Below are positions 55,799 to 64,000 of a stretch of DNA of 64,000 nt, one piece after another. The DNA comes from Spirometra erinaceieuropaei (Eukaryota > Platyhelminthes > Cestoda > Diphyllobothriidea > Diphyllobothriidae): positions 56,250 through 120,249 of the forward strand of contig CACRXP010000689.1 of NCBI GenBank assembly GCA_902702965.1, in the 5' to 3' direction. The translations under genes and the position numbers were made by a program. Numbering within the stretch: position 1 is the stretch's first letter; every line of letters starts with the position of its first letter. Under the pieces are notes generated by a model. The model ran no database searches and was not told the DNA's origin. It saw only the letters and a program-made list of their open reading frames with translations.

Positions 55799-56099
55799 CG
55801 GATGACACAGTTTGTGTGTTTAAAAGAAAACGTGCTCCTCTAGTTTTCGACAGAAATCGGCTTTCACAGCATGACTGTGCACAGCCAGTTTTGTAAAATC
55901 TGTCATATAGAACCCTTTCGCACTAATTTACAGTGACCTTATGCACTACCTTATGACTACGATTGAACTGTGAACCAATCACATTTTAAATGCCTGCAAT
56001 TTAATTTTATTTTTGAGTACGAATATGCGAAAGCACTGTACATAGTTAGGGTCATCAAGGGCTCTGCATCTAACCCTTCAAATACATACATACATACAC

Positions 56100-56470
56100 A
56101 CATAGAAGAAGACGAAAACCTGACTATTCGTAATGAAGTCTCTGCATGTAAGAATAAACCACAGTGTCTGAGTTTGTTTCTGACACCTCTAAAGGACAGA
56201 ATTCGTCATGAAATGGAAATATACCATCCATATTTCAAGTCCTTCTTAAAAGGAGACGATAAAGCCAATGCACTGAAGGTTTTCAGTGTGGATCGAATAA
56301 AAAATTCAAAAGATGAGTCTGGCCGACCGAGACTGCTGGAAATCGCCTTCCAAAATGAGAAACAAGTGCAGCTACAGCTGAGCAGGAAGTGCACACTCCG
56401 AAATTCCCACCCAGCAATTTGTAAGCGGGATTTTTCGCCTGCGGAGGGAAAGGAATAAGATGAACTCAAA
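56100..56470 (+). mobile_element. LINE ORF1 fragment
   Basis: The frame 55970-56458 holds LKVFSVDRIKNSKDESGRPR then KCTLRNSHPAICKRDFSPAE, the same ORF1 pattern as 52640-52900 but a different subfamily. Its left edge is a CATA/ACAC-rich stretch (56082-56104). No endonuclease follows, so it is an isolated piece. Confidence 0.65.
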
Positions 56471-56814
56471 GTAGAGTAGAAAAGATTTATTATAGCACTT
56501 TTTGGGCGCTGTCAGTCTACCAAGAATACTGGAAATCAAACTAAGACAAAGTCATCCATTTCGGCCACACTTTAGCAACATATGTATTGAGTGTCTGCTT
56601 GGCTAGTTGGGAGCATGTGCAGGGTTCAAAAAACATGAATTTCACGCAAAACAGTAGCAAGAGGAAAAGAGAACGACATATGCAATTTAAAGATTTAAGT
56701 ACTGAGTTTGATAATTTTTGGGATCACGAATATTTCGCCTTTTGAAGAAATTGAAAAACTTTGATTTTTGCCTATGGTTGAATTGTTTGCTAGTTGGTTA
56801 ATTAGGGTGTCTGC

Positions 56815-56900
56815 AAGTTGCCGGTTTGTAGCGGCCGGAGACATCAAGGATAGCACACACTGTGGCAAAGAAGCATCGGAAATAAATCCTAGGTAAGAGA
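56815..56900 (-). repeat. Piece of the dispersed 0.5-kb repeat
   Basis: GCGGCCGGAGACATCAAGGA, TAGCACACAC and the following AGAAGCATCGGAAATA match 50108-50160 (GCAGCCGAGGACGTCAATCA, TAGCACATAC, AGCTCCAGAAATA) in the same orientation. Only the terminal 90 bases are present. Confidence 0.6.
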
Positions 56901-56929
56901 GATCTTAGCCAGTGAATCTGAGGGAAAGA

Positions 56930-57610
56930 GGCTTACGCGTTTGAATTCCCTGTTTGTATATAAAAAATGGATAACATAAGCAAAAATGTAAAGTAATTAC
57001 AACATTAAGTAAACACAGACATTGACCCAAATAGGTCACTGGTCTCATGGCAACAAAGTCACATAGTCCGCTTGTTGCTGCAGCATATATCTGTCAAGCC
57101 GACGTCTAAATGGCTCCACAGATTGAGACATAACAATCGTCTCGGGCAGGTTATTCCACGGTTCCACGACGCGGCTGAAGAAAAAATACTTTCTCACAGG
57201 TAAATTTATTTTAATTTGCTTTGATGGGATCACGACGGGTCTTTAATAAAAATTATCTATCTATCTATCTAATCTACCTTGGGGCACACGTAGTTTGAAT
57301 GGATATCCCCGGAGGTTAGTTGTAGTGGCGAGCTGGAAGAAGTCGTCGCACCGGAGAGCTCAGTCCAAGCAACACACTATACGGAAAGTTTTTATCAAGT
57401 CTTCGCGCAACTGCCTATAACTCAGAGGATAGAGATTAAGGTTAGTTAGGCGGACCTTGTATGACAGTGCACCTTGACCTCTTATTAATTTTGTTGTTCG
57501 CCCCTGCACTCTTTCGAGCGGATTGTAATCCTGCTGCGTCCACTGTCTCCAGGCCTGAATAGCATATTCGAGATGCGGCCTTACAAATGTGCCGAAGAAT
57601 TTGGAGAAGC
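56930..57610 (-). mobile_element. LINE fragment A, RT C-terminus, split by a tail insertion
   Basis: Right to left: VRPHLEYAIQAW (about 57575), LSYKVRLTNLNLYPLSYRQL and a DDFFQLATTTNLRGYP segment (about 57330). After an 80-bp foreign piece, VRKYFFFSRVVEPWNNLPET and a stop near 57045. The 3' UTR reaches about 56930. All parts belong to the jockey/CR1-like family of the neighbouring copies. Confidence 0.85.
57203..57282 (+). mobile_element. Retroposed tail copy 3 nested in LINE fragment A
   Basis: TTTGATGGGATCACGACGGG, TCTTTAATAAAAATTAT and four ATCT units, in + orientation, interrupting the coding sequence of LINE fragment A. It is only about 80 bp, thus a strongly 5'-truncated retrocopy. Confidence 0.8.
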
Positions 57611-57639
57611 GGTCAGGTTAGGTCAGGTGAGTTTCGGTC

Positions 57640-59055
57640 AGTTTATTAAGGGAATGAGGCTTTCACCCTTGAGCTCCCTATTTATATCGATAAACAGAAA
57701 TAAAGTCATCAATTACATCAGCAAATGCGGAAAGTTCAAAAGTTAGCGGTAAGTGTGAGCCAGGCGCAAACTGCCGCCGCTAAAACAATCGTTATTATAT
57801 GTAGAGTAGTTTCGCAACAAATGAGCATCTAGTCTGCACTTAAAGGATTCGACACTTTCGGAAAGAACCACCGCATCAGGGAGTCCGTTCCATGCCCCAA
57901 TGACCCTGTGAGAGAAGGCGTTCCGTCGGACGTCCGAATGAGCCAGCTTCCTCTGCAGTTGAAGGATAACCACGCAGGCGGTCAGTCCCGGTCAATTCGA
58001 AGAATTCATCAAAGTCTAGGGCACACACACGGCCTCTGACGATCCTGTAGGTTTGAATGAGATCGCCGCGCAGTTGCCTGTAATTCATCGAAAACTGCGA
58101 GTGCCCTGCTTGATGGGGTATAGAATTGAAGTTGCAGCCTTAGCCGCCTTACAACATTGTTTAGAAGGCTTTAGACTGCCTGCAACCCAGACTCTGAGAT
58201 CGTTTTGTGGTTCTGCTTCCTGAAGTGGCATTCCGTTCAGATGGAATTGCCGTGTACTAGGGCTCTGATTCCCGAGGCGCAGTATGGTGTATTTGTTCAA
58301 ATTGAAGGATAAGAACCAGCTGCGGGACCGCTCGTCCAATCGACAAGGAGTTTCTTGGAGGTCTATCTCGTCGGCAGCACTCTGGATGACTTTCCAGATT
58401 TTTATGCCATCTGTAAACATGACAGTATCACAGTCCAACCCATCGACACAATCATTGAGGAATAAGAGTACGAGGGTTGGTCCGAGCACTGAGCATTGTG
58501 GGACTCCATCTTCTATCACTGTGCGCCTTGATTGCTGTTGTTCTGCGCAGACAATTTAGGAACGGCCAACGAGGAAATTCTCGATCCATTTGAGACGTTT
58601 GTCACCAATGCCCATGAACCTCAACGTTTGCAGGAGACGCTGGTGCGGAACACTGTCGAACGCCTTCCGGAAATCAATATAGGCCACATGCACAGTGTGT
58701 TTTGCGTCCAGTACTCCTGTCAAACTTTGCATTGTATATAGTAAGTTCGTTGCACATGATCTTTCCCTACGGCGACCGTACTGTGCATTGGACAAGAGGT
58801 TGTTTGTTTCCAAATGAGCTATCAACTCCTTTTTGATGGTTTTCTGCGTCACTTTGCTGATGCCAGGCTGATGGGTCTGTAGTTCGTCGCAAGAACACGT
58901 TTACCGCTTTTGTCAAGGGTTGTAATGTGTGCCGTCTTCCAGTCTGTGGGAAGGATTCCAACATCAAACGATATCTGGCGCAGAAAGGATGGTGGTCTAA
59001 CCAGCTGTCCGGCAAGCTCAAAGAGCTCAGAGGAAATTGTGTCCAAGATAACACA
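57640..59055 (-). mobile_element. LINE fragment B, reverse transcriptase to 3' end
   Basis: Right to left: an RT start with LFELAGQLV...WKTAHITTLDKSGKR and NYRPISLAS (59050-58850), LETNNLLSNAQYG and VAYIDFRKAFDSVPHQRLL (about 58680), a motif-B form with CSVLGPTLVLLFLNDC (about 58490), MFTDGIKIW in place of the usual ADD (about 58410), the thumb, and a C-terminus with VIGAWNGLPD (57900). Catalytic FADD has become FTDG, and several frameshifts occur, so it is dead. The endonuclease half is missing. Confidence 0.88.
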
Positions 59056-59059
59056 GCAA

Positions 59060-61700
59060 TGTTCAAAACAGTGAAAAATGCAACCGGAAATTCGACTGGT
59101 ACAAATCCAAGGTGTTTGTACACAAATGCCCAAAGCCTCATATCGAAACTACACGAGCTAAATCTTTGCCCTGCCGAGCTGTCTCCGGATGTTTTAGCAG
59201 TAACCGAGATCTGACTGTCCGGGAATATTCGCGAAAGCGAAATAGCCTAGTCTGGATACCAAATTTGTCAGAGGGACAGGGAATATCGTCAGGGTGGTGG
59301 TATAGTTGTGTATGTGAATGAGGTCCTGGCAGTGTCGGAAAACACCACCAAGTTTGCGTGCAGCATGGAAGCTATTCTGTTGACCATCAAGGCTACCGGT
59401 TTCCCGTGTCTCGATCTCCTCATTGTCTACCGACCACCTACGACAGACCGAATCGCCGACACTAAATTATTGAAGCATTTGGAGAAATTATCCAGTCGAC
59501 CTAACATCATGATCATAGGTGACTTCAACGCACCAGGAACAAACTGGAACACCCTCCAAGCGTCAGGTCCAAAATGGGCATTCGATTACCGTCTGCGGAA
59601 CGAAACCTTAAAGGTGTCTCTCATCCAAAATGTAATGTTTCTATCGAGGACACATGTAGGACAAAGGTCGGACTGCCTGGGTCTGGTTTTTAGGAAAACA
59701 CCAGACAGAATAGACGAGATTACCTCCATGCCGCCCCTTGGCCTAAGTAACCACGTAGTGCTTATGTAGGATCATTCTTTATCCGCCATTTTGCTTACTC
59801 AAGACCAAGAGAGACGCAGTGTATAGAGGGACGACTTCAGTGAGATTAGGGCAGACTTGTTCGGTCTCGACTGGTGCTCATTGTTTACGGATAATGCTAA
59901 CGAGGGCTGGGAGTTGTTCAAGAGTGCCCTTCTGCAGCTCATCAACAATCACTGCCTACTGCCTACTGTAAGACTAGACAAACGCCCTGCGTGGCTAAGT
60001 AGCAGTTAAAGAAGGAAATAAACAGAAAGCACAAATTGTAGAGAAAATACTGCGTCATTAGGCAAGTTGAAGACTTCAACACCTACAAGACACAGAAGAA
60101 CAAACTGAGAAACATGATTATAAAAAGCGACGGGAATTCGAGAAGAAGTTGCTACAAAAAGCAACGCAGAACCCAAACTTGCTATACAGCTACCTCCGAC
60201 GAAATACAAGGAACAGGCATCAAACCCCCTTAATAAGGACTACTGATGGCGTTGAGATCGCTAATGGAATGAACGAGGCTGCGTATTTTTCAGTTTTTCC
60301 AATCAGTCTACACAAACAGGGCAAGGTTCATTCCTCCCTCCACAGAAGAACTGCCGCCCCCAAGCGTCAGTGATATACTCTCTTCAAAAGGCACTGTCCG
60401 ACCAGGCGAGATTCCACCCAAGCTTCTCAAGAAACTTGCCAGTGAGCTTTCTGTGCCTTTGTCAATGCCTTTCAAACGCCGTTTAACACCGGAACATTTC
60501 CCATCGATTGGCAGCTGGCGCATATTATACCTGTATACGAAGGAGGTAGCAAGGCACTGACGGCAATTTACAGGCCCATAAGCTTGACATGTATTCTCTG
60601 CAAGGTATAGAAAGGCTCATAAGGAGTGAATTGATGCATTTCCTGGAGGTTCACGGTCTGCTATCGAAACGCCAACATGGGTTCTGGAAAGAAATATCCT
60701 ACACGACAAACTTGTTGCAATCTCTCCAGAGCTGGACCCGAGCTCTCGCCGACAGACACGCTGTCCACTCAGCCTACATCGACTTCCAGAAGGCGTTCGA
60801 CTCTGTGTCAAACCAGAGGCTGTTACATAAACGAAAAATTAGGGATTGGCGCCAGGTTTGACAACAGGTTGTGTGCATCGGTCAAGAGAAATCAGATCCT
60901 GCTGCCGTCGAGAGTGATGCCCCCCAGGATTCAGTGCTGGGACCCATTTTGTTCCTGATATTCGTGGACGATGCCGAAAGAGCTTAAGACTGCGAAGTAT
61001 TAATGCTTACCTATGACATTAAGATATGGAATGTAATTCGGGGTCCTGCCGTCGAAGACAGACTGCAAATGAACCTAAATCAGTTGGAGGAGAGGTCAAG
61101 CCATCGACACCTGCGGTTCAACGTGGCTCCGCTAGCTCAAGAGACTATTATCTGGGCAGCGCAGCCTTACAAAACGTCGAAGACAAAAGGGCTTCGGTGT
61201 GCTGACGACCAACTCCTTAAAACTATCCGCTCATTGCCTGAGAGTGGCAAAAATCGCAATGTCCGTACTGTACGCCATCATGCATGCGTTCATGGACTTT
61301 GACGGTGATGATTTCTCAAAGACATTCGGAATATTCGTCCGACCGCATTTAGAGTAGGACATACAAGTCTAGAGACCGTGGGTGGTGGAGGATCAAAACT
61401 GCCTCGAAAGAGTTCAGAGGAGAGCCACGAAGATCAAAGATCCTTTCCTTATGCAACCCGCCTAGTAAATCTGAACCTCCTTCCTTTGAGTTACAGGCAA
61501 CTTCGCGGGATCTCATGCAAACATTCTCAATTGTAAAGGGGTTGGATTGTAGCCTGGTCTTCGAGGACTTTTTTCAATTTGCCACCACGACCAACCTCCG
61601 AGGTCACCCGTTTAAACTGCGCACTCAGCAGGTAAGCCTGGATGTGCGGCAGTTCTCCTTCTCTGTTCAAGTTGTCAAACCATGAAATGCCCTCCCCGCA
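59060..61700 (+). mobile_element. LINE fragment C, endonuclease to RT C-terminus
   Basis: Head-to-head with fragment B. The endonuclease has RCLYTNAQSLISKLHELN (59110), a GGGIVVYV stretch, MIIGDFNAPGTNW (59515) and LGLSNHVV where SDH is usual (59745). The RT parts follow in many frames: GTVRPGEIPPKLLKKLASEL (60390), a QHGF-type region (60670), IDFQKAFDSVSNQRLL (60780), the thumb (61075-61360) and a C-terminus to about 61640. Stops at 59769 and elsewhere make it a pseudogene. It is the best relative of the split copy at 40056/43391. Confidence 0.88.
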
Positions 61701-61885
61701 GATGTTGTGATGTCACTATCAATATAAAGTTTTGAAAAGAATCTTGACATATTTATGTTCCGAAAAGTCCAAGAGCGATGAGAAATAGAGCTCACCTCCT
61801 GTAACTCGTTCCCATTTTGTCCTACCATTATAGGCTTGTTTAAACTATTTCAGTCCAGAAAATGTATCTGTATACCACACATTTT

Positions 61886-63850
61886 TTACGTTGCATATAG
61901 GGTACGCAAAGGCCTACGCCTATTTCCCTCAATTAATTGAACTGGGCTGAACAGTTTGGCTAGGATCTCGTCCAGACCGGGAGATTTACATTCCTTTAAG
62001 CTTTTTAGTTCTTCCAAGATCGCTTCTTCTCGAAACACAATATTTTCAGTAATCGGATCTGCCATGTTCTCAGACCTAAATGGAATAAAGTCTGCTTCTC
62101 TTGTAAAAAGAGATTGGAAAAACTGGGAAAACTGCTCAGCTTTATTTGTACTGTCCAATATCTTCAAACCGTCATCATTCCTCATGACAGGGATTGGATT
62201 CCTGCTACGGGTGCTCTTCCGCAAATAGGTGTCGAGCAGTTTCTGATTTCTAACCGCTCGGTGGAGCCAGTTACTCTGGAAATCCCGTCGCCTCTTGAAA
62301 AACAAGCTTTTAACCTTATTTCTTCAAACTTTATACATTGCAAACGCTGCATAGTTGTTGTTTTCGCAAAACGTCTTCCACAGGTTTCCTTTCTTGTTGA
62401 TCTCCTTTTTAAAGTCTCGCGCTAGCCAATGAGGCCAGTGAGTGTCCTAGGCTTTGTTAAGAGACAGTGGCTCTTCATTAGATGCAGCAACCGATCTTTG
62501 GATAAATTCCAATCTTCGATAACGTTTACGGAAAAGAGAACATCTCAGTTCATTTGTAAAGCATCAGCTCTCATTTGGCGAAAGTCCCTTTTCCATATAG
62601 TTGGCCTCGTATTGTCCTTTGCATACGGTTCAGAATACAGCTCGTAATCTCATAAAAGTACTTAGTGATCAATTCGACCGAGCGGAGGTAGGTTTTACAC
62701 CTTGTCTATACTGTCAGGATCTTTGTTGAAGAGGAGGTCCAGACAGCTGGCCTGTTGCCCTCCACGCGCTCTCGTTGGAAACAGCACATGTTGCGTGAAA
62801 AGAGCTTCTAGGGTTGTCTTTAGTAGACGGTAATCGAAGGCATACTTCGAGCACTTCGTATGCATATCGCTCTAATGAATGCAGGGTGAATTAGAATCCC
62901 GCATCAGAACAACGTCTGGTCGACTGGCGATCTCTTTTATGCTTTCCAGTAGACAATTATTGGGACCGGGATCCGCCTCCGGGGCCCAGTAGATAGTTAC
63001 GGCTTCGAGGGACTGAGACCCCGTGCCTCTGTGGCGTCAGAAACCTTGTCGGTCCTCTCACACATGGTTAAGTTACTCTAGACGACATGGCCACTCCTCC
63101 GCCCTGACGGCCTCTCCTGCCTCTCCTAAACAATTTGTATCCTGTTAGTGCTACTTCGTGAGCACTGACGTCCTGTGATAGCCACGCTTCTGTTGCTGCT
63201 ATAACATCCGGAGGCGTATTGGCTACCTCTATCCTCAGTTCGTCGAGCTTGAAAAACAGACTCTGAGCATTGGTGTAAAAGAATTTAAGTTTGTAACATT
63301 CGACAGTGTTTCGTTCGATTTGGCGCAGGTTTGTCAATATTAATTTGCTGCCGCCATCATGACAACTGGATGATTCCAGAGCAACACCGCATTCCTCTGG
63401 ATCACTCGTTTCCTGAAAATAGCCAAGTTGCTCTCTCGCGCTGCAAGTCTCATCTTCAGCTCCGTCACTAATTCGCGGCGTTTCAGACGTTCCGCTGGAA
63501 AGTAGTCTGGATGAAAAACAATTTCCTTGTGAGAGTTTCGGAGACTGCTTTACCTGGACAGAAGTAGGCTAGCCTACTCTTTACTGCTGAAAACCATTTT
63601 CAGAGGTCGCGGCCGCACAGTTTCTGATTGTTCGCTCAGCTTCTTTCCGATCCTGAAGGCTGCACGAATGATTACCTATTAATTCGAATTAGACATATTG
63701 TTCAACAGATGTCGAAACATATCAAGTTCAACGGAAGTCCTCTTCTTCGGAGTATGAGCATTCGACTCCGATAGGCGCTGGACGACTATGAAATGCTGGC
63801 GATCAAAAAGGTTAATTTGTTCTGTTTCCGGCGGCCTTGTCAGCTGAAGG
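61886..63850 (-). mobile_element. LINE fragment D, ORF1 to start of RT
   Basis: Right to left: ORF1 remains with RPPETEQINLFDRQHFIVV (about 63835-63780), RPRPLKMVF (about 63545) and later frames; the endonuclease start with LKFFYTNAQSLFFKLDEL (63280) and AATEAWLS, RGRQGGGVAM (63100); a damaged endonuclease middle; a linker with LHRAVRNQKLLDTYLRKSTR (62260); and the RT start with EFLKS.KECKSPGLDEI-like sequence (62000). It stops near 61900 without palm motifs. This 3' truncation is not explained by normal LINE insertion and implies deletion or a break. Confidence 0.85.
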
Positions 63851-64000
63851 TCAGAGGAGATCCATTGGAGTCGTCTTGGGTTTTATACCCCTGTTGTGGT
63901 GTTTACCCATTCCAACTTGCCACGAGCTTGTTTCCTCACTTTCAACAAAGGGTTCTACTGAACAAACGGAATGGCTGCGGGAAGTTGATGACTCGCTTCG
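63851..64000. other. Window edge, probable LINE 5' part
   Basis: Short remainder, possibly the ORF1 5' part or leader of LINE fragment D on the - strand. Nothing further is identifiable. Confidence 0.3.

Larger units (their letters stand above)
52980..55860 (+). mobile_element. Jockey/CR1-like LINE, endonuclease to 3' end
   Basis: The most complete LINE in the window: ORF1 remains upstream, then endonuclease, linker, RT and a C-terminal tail ending shortly after 55798. Two frameshifts break it. Each domain is otherwise well kept, suggesting moderate age. The 3' UTR boundary is not clear; AT-rich sequence follows. Confidence 0.88.

Noticed and set aside
1..64000. CRISPR arrays, operons, rRNA or tRNA genes
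   Set aside because: No regularly spaced repeats, ribosome-binding sites, rRNA cores or convincing cloverleaf found by eye. tRNA genes cannot be fully excluded without a scan.

Overview
The window looks like repeat-rich nuclear DNA of a flatworm, most probably a large-genome tapeworm of the diphyllobothriid type (inference). Reasons: intron-containing host genes of animal type, including one 42-bp micro-intron as is common in flatworms; several CR1/jockey-like, RTE-like and Penelope-like retroelement families with coding signatures familiar from cestodes; a decayed Mag-like Ty3/Gypsy element; and almost no long open frame outside mobile elements. No bacterial operon, CRISPR array, rRNA gene or convincing tRNA gene was seen.

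Three host genes are supported. (1) TSR3, the 18S rRNA aminocarboxypropyltransferase, is complete in four exons on the + strand (15707-17746). (2) A METTL6-type tRNA m3C methyltransferase lies on the + strand in at least four exons (24891-37161); its first exon is unresolved and a 10.4-kb intron is packed with transposons. (3) A single-exon RAD51AP1-like gene lies tail-to-tail with METTL6 on the - strand (38387-38881). Splice phases of the first two genes were checked by hand and fit throughout.

Layout. 1-12.8 kb: gene-poor; a truncated CR1-like LINE, a large degenerate ACT-triplet satellite field, AACT repeats, a dispersed 0.5-kb repeat and two perfect hairpins. 12.8-15.3 kb: a Penelope-like element (- strand) with a hammerhead-like motif at its 3' end. 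15.7-17.7 kb: TSR3. 18.4-20.7 kb: RTE-like LINE remains, with a 0.4-kb palindromic element bounded by TTAA. 21.3-23.8 kb: a Helitron with a recognisable 3' terminus and a broken PIF1 helicase, plus a second helicase fragment. 24.9-37.2 kb: METTL6, whose big intron holds a complete but inactivated Gypsy element with a 5-bp target-site duplication, a telomere-like tract, an RTE-like LINE fragment and a 409-bp tandem repeat. 38.4-38.9 kb: RAD51AP1-like. 40-43.7 kb: a LINE split by a 3-kb insertion. 44.3-47.0 kb: a CR1-like LINE with a nearly intact reverse transcriptase. 50-56 kb: a LINE with ORF1, endonuclease and reverse transcriptase. 56-64 kb: a pile-up of at least four further LINE fragments in both orientations.

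The host genes act in RNA modification (rRNA acp3, tRNA m3C) and homologous-recombination repair. I see no reason to think they form one pathway. The most unusual items are the hammerhead-like tail of the Penelope element, the Helitron with its intact end, the TTAA-bounded palindrome, and nested insertions whose pre-insertion sequence can be read from paralogous copies.
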